From NCBI GenBank assembly GCA_963691705.1, contig OY829540.1:49946158-50010157 (forward strand): a stretch of DNA of 64,000 bases, read 5' to 3'. This DNA comes from Viola odorata (lineage: Eukaryota; Streptophyta; Magnoliopsida; Malpighiales; Violaceae). Position 1 is the first letter of the stretch. Every line of letters begins with the position of its first letter. Under the pieces are notes generated by a model. That model ran no database searches and was not told the origin of the DNA. It saw only the letters and a list, made by a program, of their open reading frames with translations. This document shows, in pieces, positions 23,283 to 32,147 of this stretch. The position numbers and the translations under genes are program-made.

Positions 23283-24605
23283 ATCTCCGTTAGGTTTTGG
23301 GACTAAAACAGGATTAGCCAACCACGTCGGGTATTGGACTTCTCGGATGAAGCCAGCATCCATGAGTTTTGATATCTCTTTCTCGATGGCTATCATCTTT
23401 TCTGGAGAAAAAGCTCGCCGCTTTTGCTGAACAGGCTTGGCGTTAGGGTTAACGTTGAGTCGGTGTTCTGCTGTTTCTCGCAAAATTCCAGGCATATCTG
23501 CTGGCCTCCATGCGAATTCTCCTTTGCATTTATTCAATAATCGAGCTAGTTGTACGCTTTCCTCTGAGTTCAATTTTTCACTAACCAGGAAATTCGCTTC
23601 TTTGACTCCTTTAACGGGAATTGGCCTCATGTTGTCTACTGGCTGAGTGCGCTTTTCCTCTCTATCCTCAAAGGGATCATCTGCTACGCACACGTAACGA
23701 TCGCAACTCTTTTGGGTCATGAGTAGATAGCACTCGGTAGCCAACTTCTGGTCCCCTTTGATCGAGACCACCCCATCCCATGAAGGGTATTTCATCTTTA
23801 GATGTTTTTGCGATATTGCAGCTCCGAAGCGGTTGAGGTTTGGCCGCCCGAGTATGGCGTTATAAGGCAATGACAGGTCTACAACCAGGAACAACAATTC
23901 CTCTGACCGTTTGGACGTATCCTCTCTAAAGTATACTGGTAGCGATGTAACTCCTGCCACCGGGATTGAGACCCCGTCTACTCCAATTGTTGGTTTTTTA
24001 CAAGGCGTTAGCTCACTGTCAGGACGCTTCATTAGGTTGTATGCTTCAAGCGAGAACAGATTGACCGCGCTCCCATTGTCAACAAGGGTTCTCCTGACTC
24101 CATGATTGCCGATAACGGGTGTGACTAGCGCATCGCTGTGCGGAAAGACAACCCCTTTCTCATCCTCTTCAGAGAATGACAACACCATTCGATCTAACAT
24201 GCTTATTGCTTCGCTTTTTACTAACGTATTTTCTCTCTTTCGTTTGTCGCCAGTCACGGGTGCTGACGCCACGGGTTCATCAAAATATGGAGTGCCTCCC
24301 GCTATAATATTGATCATAGGAACATCATCCTCACTAACCACAAATGTTTCTTTGTTTCTTCCGATAGGGATGGCGTTGGCTCCCGTGGCGTAAGAGGGCG
24401 CTTGCCTATCGCTAGTCGCCTTATCTGTTGGATTGTTCCTGACTTCCTCCCTTACCTTCGTGGCAAATTCCCCGAGGTAACCCTCTTCAACTAAGCGCTC
24501 TATCGCTAATTTCAATTCTCTGCACACGTCCATGGAGTGCCTTTTGACTTTATGGAACTTGCAGAATGCATTTTCCCTTCCTCCCATAATTACCCCTGGT
24601 TTCAC
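23283..24605 (-). other. Aspartic protease and N-terminal part of reverse transcriptase
   Basis: The protease active-site region reads TLVDNGSAVNLFS (family DxGS; D-N-G-S kept) and the second half shows AILGRPNLNRFGA. These give the Ty3/gypsy type retropepsin fold. Downstream, NPNAKPVQQKRRAFSPEKMIAIEKEISKLMDAGFIREVQYPTWLANPVLVPK is the standard lead-in to RT. The stretch ends at TGA 23280-23282, which replaces the Trp expected in the W-R-M-C motif. Confidence 0.88.
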
Positions 24606-24609
24606 GGGA

Positions 24610-26207
24610 GCTGGGAAACGGATAGGCAGGTTTCGCTGTTGAACTATCGCTAAAATTTTTGCTCTTGGAAGTATGAGGGAAGGAAGGTCAAGGTCGTATA
24701 TTCGCCCCTTGGGTAGATCCGTTTGCCTTCTGGTAGGGGAATTTCCAAATCTTCCTCTCGAGAAGTTACCCCTCTGCCGATTTGAGGTTCTAGGAATGTG
24801 GTCTTTTCGTTGCCCATAATCATCGGTTGGCTACGTATCAGGAGCTGTGCTAATGCGGGCGTTGGGGGCTGGATGCGTATCTTGGGGTATACTATGAATT
24901 TGTTCCCTATTTTCTTCTTCCTCCATTCTCGCATAATTGTGGGCTTTCAGCCTTAACGCATCTAAATTCAACGGTGGGTCTACCATTAGCGTATCTCGTA
25001 ACCTCCCATAATGGCAATTACGCTTCAAAGCTTCGACAGCGAAGTCAATGGTGACTCCTGGCATTAGCGACATCTCCAGATCAAAACGACTCAGAAAATC
25101 TTTCAAGGATTCTTGTGGCTTTCGATGAATATCGAATAATGCTGCTGCAGATTTCCTAATAGGGACAGCCGTGCTGAACCGGCTCCAAAATTTAGCTTCC
25201 AGTTGGGAGAAATTATCAATGGAACCTGCCGGAAGTCCCTCGAACCAGAGACGTGCTACACCTGATAGTGTCATAACAAAGATTTGACATAACGCGGCGT
25301 CACTATGAGTTTGAAATTGTACGAAATCTTTCACCTTATTGAGGTGAGAAATAGGATCCTTTGTGTCATCATATGATTCCACAGGAAGTTTTACATGCCG
25401 ATTGACCTTGTGATGCCTCACACGATGGCTGAACGGGTGACCAACGTTATCTTCAGGAACCCCCTGCGGTCGATGAGGAGGAGAAGGTTCGTTAAGCTGC
25501 CTCTGAGCTCGAAAATCATACTCACGATGCCGCCTGGGAGATTGGCTGCAACTTCTTGGCGTTCGAGTTCGATGCCTCCTGCTACTCGACCTCTCGCTGT
25601 GCCTAGGAGATGGATCCCTGAACATCTCATCTCGCCTGTTATCCCAATGATCTCTATATTCACCGTCCCATCATTCCCCTTCAGAAACAGGAGTTTCCCT
25701 CCTATGCTGCTCAGACGGTTCAGCGCGTCTATGCGCAAGTTGCATGACTCCGACAGGGGCTGATGTCAAAGGTAAGGATAATGGAAGACCTCTAGATTGT
25801 CGGGGTGACAATGGTCGGTCAGTGACGATGGATGGAGTAAAGACTATATGAGAAGGCACGCTAGGTCCCGAAACATGAGGCGTAAATCCTACGGTTAATT
25901 CTGTCAGCTGGTCCAGTTGGGCTCGAAGGGCCGATATTGAATTCGCGAGAGGATTGCCTGTGCCATCTACCGCAGGTGCCCTCGAATAGGGGATAGAATA
26001 ACTGGGTCCCACTATCTGGGATAAAGGAGTATATGCCTGAGATGCAAATGTTCCCGTCGCTTGCTCAAAAGAGAGATCCGACATACCTGATGGGACTTCT
26101 TGCACCGTAATGGAAGCGTCAGCGGTGGCGAAAGGAAAGAGTCGCCTACGGGTAGAAAATGGGAGGCTAGAAGACTGGGACAGTGCGGGATCTGAATTGG
26201 AATCCAT
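24610..26207 (-). other. gag region of the inner element
   Basis: It has a disordered N-terminus, an Arg/Ser-rich stretch (HSERSSSRRHRTRTPRS) and then the retrotransposon gag core (DPISHLNKVKDFVQFQTHSDAALCQIFVMTL ... FEGLPAGSIDNFSQLEAKFWSRF) around 24980-25400. This core assembles the particle in related elements. Stops occur at about 25671 and 24831. CKFHKVKRHSMDVCREL near 24550 looks like a reduced zinc-knuckle or linker before protease. Confidence 0.85.
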
Positions 26208-26269
26208 AGTCCTTTAAATTTTAAGAGAACAGAGCTTGGTTATTAAGGATGCTCACTTAATAAAACCAA

Positions 26270-26292
26270 AGCTCTCAATGAAAGCACCAATT
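26270..26292 (-). other. Putative primer-binding region of the inner element
   Basis: Minus strand reads TTGGTGCTTTCATTGAGAGC two bases after the LTR end (CTTACCA). This motif follows 5' LTRs of many plant gypsy elements. The primer tRNA was not assigned. Confidence 0.6.
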
Positions 26293-26592
26293 TGGTAAGA
26301 TTCGGACTATTTGCTGAAGGGTAGTAGAGGTATATGGTTCTTGGGGTCGGCCGTCCTCGACGTCCGGTGTACCTGCACAGCGCCGGAGGGGGTCTCTGGC
26401 GCAAACACTCCGATGCTTAAGTCAGTAAGAGCTGTGGAAATAGCAGAGCTTTTGCTAGCAATCTTAGGCTTACCTTCCTCCTTTGTGGCGGAGGTATTTA
26501 TAGGCAAAAGTGGAGCATTTCTGGGTGATCTTGGTCACACGGTGCTAACGCGCCCGTCAGGGGGTTAGAGTTCCTCGTTGATGGAATGTGCT
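26293..26592 (-). repeat. Inner element 5' LTR, truncated to ~300 bp
   Basis: Matches 11446-11747 with about nine substitutions and a small indel. It stops at GGAATGTGCT, after which the outer LTR resumes at its position 659 (GAACCCGCAATC). The upstream ~215 bp of this LTR and the outer bases matching 474-658 are missing. The joint shares only CT, suggesting a microhomology-mediated deletion. Confidence 0.87.
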
Positions 26593-27625
26593 GAACCCGC
26601 AATCACTCCAGTAGTCCCCAATCAAATGAAAACAGCCACGAAAACCCAAGAGAAACACAAGCAATTTTAGACAAAACGAAACATGCTTAATAAAAATGGA
26701 TTTCAAACAATAATTAGCCAAAGAAACGATCAGTCAAATTGATGCAAGGGAAGCAAACTTAGCATGATATAAAAGCATTTAAAGCATATTTAAGCAATTG
26801 ATTCATGCATTAGGAGGATAAATGAAAATTAAAAGAAAGAAGCTAGAGAGAGAAAGCTTGAAAATACACACTTTGATTGCTTCCTTTTGCTTGGATTGAT
26901 GCTGGTGATGAGAGGGTGCGTCAACCCGTGAGTCTTAGAGTGGTAAGTAGCTAGGTATTTATAGGAGTAGAATGTGTGGGGAGCAAGTAAGGTGACGCGG
27001 CCCTTTTTGATTTATGTGGCTGGAAACGAACAGAACAATCGGGAAGCACATGGGAGGGCGACGTGGGCATGGTGACGAGGTTGGTTTCTCGAAGCAGTGA
27101 TGAGGCTAAGCTTAGAAGGTGACGCGACTCGAATTTTGGAAGAGAAATGGCTTGCGGGAGAAGAAAAGGGAATGGGATATTTGGTTTTAAATCCACGACC
27201 GTTGGATGGTTGATTAAGGGAGAGTCAACCAATCCAAAGGCCTAGATTAAAAGGAAGGAAAAAAATTTATTTAATTAATTATGGGCTCGATCTATTTGTT
27301 GCGATGAAATTGATGAAAAATTCGAATGAAAGCAACTACGTTATAGAGAAAAATATGACGATCGAGATGATGCGAACAAAATTTTGAGCTCAACTCTCTA
27401 AACGCATTTATTTTGACAGTGTCGAAAAAGCTCGTTCAGAACCTGATAACAGTTCGAATGACGTAAAAAGGCGAAAAACTAAAATAACGTGAAATGAAGC
27501 GAAATATTAAACAAATAGCCCACGATCAAAGAATTGACTGAAATTTATCGTAAATGGGTTTTTAAACGAGACAAGCAATAAAATACGAAAAAGTTGTGAC
27601 GTAAGTCAAAATTTGGGTACCAACA
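26593..27625 (-). repeat. Outer element 5' LTR, proximal segment
   Basis: Close match to 659-1693 of the 3' LTR. It ends CCAACA at 27625 (TGTTGG start on the minus strand), and host sequence starts at 27626. A minus-strand TATA-like CTATAAATACC lies near 26954-26966. Confidence 0.85.
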
Positions 27626-27929
27626 GATGGCGAATATAGAGATGAAGGGTTACCAAAATGGACAAAAAATGAACACATCCAGACAACAGAGATCTCTCAA
27701 ACGATTGATGAAACAGAGATACAAATTGAAACCAAATATAGTCATTAATAACACAAATTTACAAACAAAATGGCAATACACAACATCCAGACAAGTTGCT
27801 GAGATGTTTCATTACAAAATCATATACCATTGATTGAAGTAAGACTAAAATCAAATTGCCAATACATAGGTTGATTTCAACTGCAACATACATTCATCCT
27901 ATATACATCACTATAATTGTAGTACAAGA

Positions 27930-28442
27930 TCAATAGAAAGATGGAAGTAAGAGACGCAACATCTGAATGAAGTCTGCTTCGCGACTAGGGTCTGTCAATC
28001 GAAACATACCTGCGATAGGGAGTTTGTTGAGGTCGAAATCCCTTTGAATTTTCTTCTTGCTAGCCAATTCGATCTCCTCATTACAGGGAAGGTTCAGGTC
28101 AAAGTCATGAATAACTTTGCTCCGTGAAGCAGTTACCCTGAACTTCTTCACCCTTTTAAAATCAACGATTGCCTCCAATTTTTTGTCGGCACTCCCCGAA
28201 CCCACTTCATTTTCATCACAGTATGTGTCCTCCACTATAGGCTCGATGACCTCGGTAGAATCAGCCACGATTGACCCTACATCCTCGCTGGAATCAACAA
28301 CGATTAAGGCTTCATTGACGTTTGCCACTTGCTCATCGGTGGATTCTTCTTTGATTGCTTCCATAACACCGCCATTTTTTTCAAACATTCCATCTGCGAC
28401 TTCTTCTCCGTTTGCAATTGAATCAGGGACAAACATGTGCAT
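27930..28442 (-). CDS. Small acidic protein with two DLN (EAR-like) motifs, function unknown
   Basis: The longest Met-initiated reading is 170 aa (MHMFVPDSIANGEEV...LLLPSFY). The frame is open for ~27 codons further upstream (...IIESIDYWLDSQDDSIVEFDGS) to a TAG, without an upstream ATG, so the true start may lie across an intron or the gene may be broken. It is rich in Glu, Asp, Ser and Val. Near the C-terminus it has FDLNLPC and FDLNKLP, which fit the DLNxxP/LxLxL pattern of plant EAR repression motifs. No DNA-binding domain is visible, so it would act through partners if expressed. The outer LTR starts ~300 bp downstream of its stop. Identity is unknown. Confidence 0.4.
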   Translation of the reverse strand: MHMFVPDSIANGEEVADGMFEKNGGVMEAIKEESTDEQVANVNEALIVVDSSEDVGSIVADSTEVIEPIVEDTYCDENEVGSGSADKKLEAIVDFKRVKKFRVTASRSKVIHDFDLNLPCNEEIELASKKKIQRDFDLNKLPIAGMFRLTDPSREADFIQMLRLLLPSFY

Positions 28443-29506
28443 CGAACCATCGAATTCGACGATGGAGTCGTCTTGTGAATCAAGCCAATAATCGATGCTC
28501 TCTATGATGGCTGGCGAAGAAAATGGGAAACCCTAAATCTACGATGGAGAAAGGAGAAAATAGAAGTAAATTTGAAAACAGCTGAAGAAAAGGACGACTG
28601 AAGTAAACCGAAATAGCTATTTCCCACCAAATTGAAGTACCAAATTTCAATTTCCCTCCAAATGATTCAAAAATTTCGATGGATTTGGCTGAGAAAAGAG
28701 AGAGCGGCTTGATGGTGGGAGAGAAAAATGAGACTCGCGCGTTGCAATCCCTTTCAAGGGCAATAGGGTCAGAATTGTGGAAGAACTGTGTGGGAAACCG
28801 AGAACGACATTCTTTTCCCACACAACGCCAAAGGCTAGAACGACATTGTTTGCGGGACGGAGGGAGTACTTCCCTAGCTAGACTGACTACCATGAAACAC
28901 GGACACTTCAAAATTCATATTCCGGTCAGGTAAGTGTCGGACATCGACACGTATTCGACATTGTGTGGACACTTGTAAAAATAGAAAAAAATAAAAATAA
29001 AAATTGGACACTTTTGGGATACTCTGTAAATATGAGTGGACACTTTCACGGCGCTTTGGGACACGTTAATCTTAATATTTTTTCAAAAAAAAAGTACTAA
29101 AATTAAAGAGAATAAATATAATAAAAAAAATTAGGAAATATACAACATTAATTTTCTTTTGTTTCGTTCATTGTAAGACTTTTTAGTTTTCACTTCGTGA
29201 ATTGTATATGTAATCGATCTTATTTAATAAGATTGAAGATATAATAATGCTAAAGTTTGTTTATAGAGTTTAAAAAAAATCATTAATTAATGAAAATATG
29301 AATTTTGGGTTTTGCTAGTTAATAATATAATTTTTTACTTGTGTTGGTACATTTTTTAAAAATTAGCATCTAAAAAAAATATTGTTGAAGTGTAAAGATG
29401 AAAAGAATGCAGACTGATTTGATAAGTTTTGTGTTGTTTGATTTCATGAATTCTATCAGAATATATAGAGTACAATTTGTTGTTGATTTACATGAGTATA
29501 TACGTA
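28443..29506. other. Intergenic, with a Stowaway-like terminal sequence at about 28848-28869
   Basis: GCGGGACGGAGGGAGTA near 28853-28869 is the reverse complement of the TACTCCCTCCGTCCC end typical of Stowaway MITEs. No partner end was found nearby, so it is a solo or decayed end. The rest is AT-rich with no accepted gene; a 143-codon minus ORF at 28480-28911 has no recognisable domain. Confidence 0.45.
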
Positions 29507-29508
29507 TA

Positions 29509-30196
29509 CAGTAGAAACTCGATAAATTAATACTCGATTATTTAATAAACTCTCTAAGATAATATTTTTGGCCGGTCCCGACTCGGGGATAGGGTGCTAA
29601 ATTAATAATTCGCTAAAATTATAAGATAATACATTTTTGATAATTTCTTTAGACCCCATATAAAATATAAATTAATAATTCCTTATATATAGCATATTAC
29701 ATGAATGATTTATGAAGGTTTCTTGAAAAATGACTCAATTGTCTTTTGTTTTTTGTTGAAATCAATTTCCCCTTGAATGTCGTCTCTAATTTTCCTTAGC
29801 ATGGTAAGAACTTCTGGTGTTGTTTTCTCATAGCTCAACAAGAAATTGTTCAATGTGATTGCCGCTTTAATAGCTTCGTTTCACGAAGGGGGCTCCATTG
29901 TAGAACTTTCATGTCCGTAAAGTGATACATTGAACACAAGAAGCATAATAAGGTGGGAGATTGAAGGTTTCTTTCAAATTGGGCCCTTCATTTGATATAC
30001 AGTACATGCATTGTATACAATAATTACAGTAAGTGGAAGCTTGAAAGGTGTTTGTAAACTAAGTATTTTACTATAAATTAATAAAATATTAATTAATATA
30101 TAAATTATTAATTATTAATTTATCGATTAATTAATAACTCTTTTAATTAATAAATTTTGGTCGTCCCAAGTGTATTATTTTATAGAGTTTCTACTG
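29509..30196 (-). mobile_element. Pogo/Tigger-like (Lemi/Emigrant type) deletion derivative, 688 bp
   Basis: Terminal inverted repeats CAGTAGAAACTC(G/T)ATAAA lie at 29509 and, inverted, at 30196. The TA dinucleotides at 29507-29508 and 30197-30198 fit a TA target duplication. The ends resemble the CAGTA(A/G)AA-CTCTATAAATTAATA ends of plant pogo-like elements. On the minus strand, about 29720-29890 reads EAIKAAITLNNFLLSYE...LRKIRDDIQ and then KKQKTIESFF. This looks like the extreme C-terminus of a Tigger-type transposase. The rest of the transposase is gone. Confidence 0.75.
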
Positions 30197-30198
30197 TA

Positions 30199-32147
30199 TA
30201 TGGGATACTATGATAATAGCTATACTAGGATAAGGGTGTTGCTGTAATTGAGAATGGTGTTAATAAAGTGATATTTTAACTATTAATTAAAATAATTTTT
30301 AATAGTAAAATATATAAAATCAACATATTTTTTAATTATATCGTGTCTTAATTTTTAAAAAATTAACATATCAACTTACTGTATCGTATCGTGTTCTTGT
30401 TCTGTGTCCGTATCTATATTTTATACTTCATAGCTGGTTACTAATCATCCCCTTAGTAAACTATTATCTCACCAACTAGCTAATCAGATGTGAACGCTAG
30501 AATTCCTCTCCTTGCTCGTCTCACATATGAATGGGTTAAAGTAACGAGCCTAAAATTTACCGTAATTGGAAGTACGTAAGTGCATGCATTAGACGTCGTT
30601 ATAATATTCCTCCCTCAAAGCCAAATTTATAACTCTCGAATCAATAGATTTGTTAATATTATATGAACCTGGAAGTTACGATAGTGTTTTTTAACCAAAA
30701 GAGCACATGTTTTAGTTTTCGGTTCAGTGACTCACTTTTTGCGTGTCTATTTTAATAAAACCTTCTATTTACCGGTTTTTTTTCTTCTATTTCTACAATT
30801 TTTTAAATTGTTAATGAGAGTTAACAGATTGTTCGGTTTCTTCCGTTGTCCTCTTTTGTAGGGGTGATAATTTAATTTTGGACCTGTAAACTCTTTCCAT
30901 TAGTCCTAGCTTAGACGAAATCGAAATTAAATTTTGACAGAATTAAAATAGACCCAAAACTCACCAAGTCTGACCCGTCTAAATAAATAAATAAATATTA
31001 TATATATAATTTTTTTTACTTATTTTTTTGTTTTTGTGTATTAACAAATTGCTGTAAAAGTTTATGATTTAGTTGATGACCATGAGCCTTCCTAAACCCT
31101 TCATTTTCTCTAAAATTATTAGTTGTTCGAGAGTTATGGTTGGAATCACGGTCATGAACCGTCCCATGAACCCTTTATTTCATTTGTAAAAAGTAAAAAT
31201 AAAAAAATTAAAGCCAGGTCTAGCCTCGGACCCTTATATATAACTTGACGGGTCGGGACTGAGACTCATTTGGAAGTTTTGTTTAGACTCGAGATTCGGA
31301 CCTGTCCAGTTTTGTCACCCCAACTCTTTTGTTCCTTCTTGATATGAGTATTGTTGGGTCTTAAAAATGATGATTATTCTAACATGGTTTTTTTATTTAA
31401 ATTTAATTTAAAAATGAATAAATCTCTTGCGAATATTAGATTGTATGACTGTATATATAACCAATGAGTTAATTAAGCTTTAGTAGACCTAGCACTTATA
31501 AAAGTCGATTAATCATTAGAGATTAATTTTATTCGAATCGGGTTAGTCCAAATTACTCAGATATTTGAACTGGTAGCTTCTTATTTGTTAAATTTATTTT
31601 ATTAAGGATCAAACCAACAATAATTATTTTATATTTTCTGGACTCGAACTCAAATTTGAATCCAACATCTTCTTATATATAAAAAAAGTAATTATTCTAT
31701 TAAAAAAAGTGTACAAAGTACAGTTATACACTTAATTTGTTTTATTAAATTGTGCGAACTCTTGGCAGCAACTTCTTGTTCTTTTGTAGGTTTCGCGGAT
31801 AATCCTAATATCCAGCCACACCTAGCTACATGATTCTCAGAGAGATTATTGTCATAACATATATATTAATTAATAAGGACAAAGATTAACCTTAATTTCC
31901 TATAATTGAACAGCACGACAAATCCTTAGTTAATTAGTGAACAAAACGAAGTCATTAGATAACTAGGACAACTTCTTGCTAGGTATCTTTTGCAAAAAGA
32001 TGTCATTTTTGTTCTCCTTGTTTTCTTTTCAAAAGACAAAACATGGCATTTTTATTACAGCCGTGTAACGCTCCATTGTTTCGCAGGAAATTGTAAATAC
32101 CATTGAGCTACGAGGCGTGAAAAATAGTATATATACAAGTGCAATTA
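30199..32147. other. AT-rich intergenic region upstream of the P450
   Basis: No accepted ORF or RNA gene. A TATATATA stretch at about 32128-32135 lies only ~12 bp before the P450 ATG, too close to be its TATA box unless the first Met is further downstream. Confidence 0.5.

Larger units (their letters stand above)
20422..26207 (-). pseudogene. Inner element gag-pol polyprotein (decayed)
   Basis: Read on the minus strand from ATG 26207 (MDSNSDPALSQSSS). One frame stays open to about 22650 apart from nonsense codons at about 25671, 24831, 23280, 23213, 22827 and 22743. A frameshift follows in a C/G homopolymer near 22640. A second frame continues to TGA 20422 with nonsense codons near 22093, 21823 and 20839. 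Several stops fall where the family has Trp, Arg or Gln (D*RMCIDF, PLP*IDQLVD, EV*KLTG). Domains in order: gag, protease, RT, RNase H, second RNase H, integrase. Subdomains are listed separately. Confidence 0.92.
11446..26592 (-). mobile_element. Inner Ty3/gypsy retrotransposon, Tat type, with antisense ORF cassette; 5' LTR truncated
   Basis: Minus-strand order from high coordinate: truncated 5' LTR (26293-26592), primer-binding region, gag-pol (26207-20422), tandem repeat (about 19765-20265), an antisense region with at least four plus-strand ORFs (12222-19123), purine tract, 3' LTR (11446-11962). Protease, RT, RNase H, a second RNase H, then integrase is the domain order of the Tat clade. 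Opposite-strand ORFs between integrase and 3' LTR are also known from that clade. In-frame stops, one frameshift and changed integrase residues mean this copy cannot transpose on its own. The two LTRs differ at roughly nine positions in the shared 300 bp, counted by eye. Confidence 0.9.
1..27625 (-). mobile_element. Outer non-autonomous LTR retrotransposon (LARD-like), minus strand, 3' LTR cut by the window edge
   Basis: Seen: the sequence up to 1693 recurs at 11081-11445 and, after an interruption, at 26593-27625. On the minus strand the repeat begins TGTTG at its high-coordinate end and ends GCGACA at 10093, so it has TG...CA termini. Next to 10093 lies a minus-strand motif TTTGGCGACTTCACTGGGG, which resembles the primer-binding region common after the 5' LTR of plant gypsy elements. 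Next to 1693 is a minus-strand purine tract. Together these orient the element. The interior (1694-10092) has no recognisable gag, protease, RT or integrase, so the element would depend on proteins from elsewhere. The left end lies outside the window, so its target duplication cannot be checked. Confidence 0.8.

Noticed and set aside
21336..25763. Plus-strand ORFs of 64-122 codons across the gag-pol region
   Set aside because: Shadows of the minus-strand polyprotein, whose motifs (YVDD, HVDGA, SDNGTQF) are unmistakable.
27627..27833. 68-codon plus ORF just outside the outer LTR
   Set aside because: No domain, AT-rich composition, no supporting signals.
28480..28911. 143-codon minus ORF upstream of the DLN protein
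   Set aside because: Contains no recognisable domain and overlaps a Stowaway-like end; more likely 5' flank or UTR of the neighbouring ORF.
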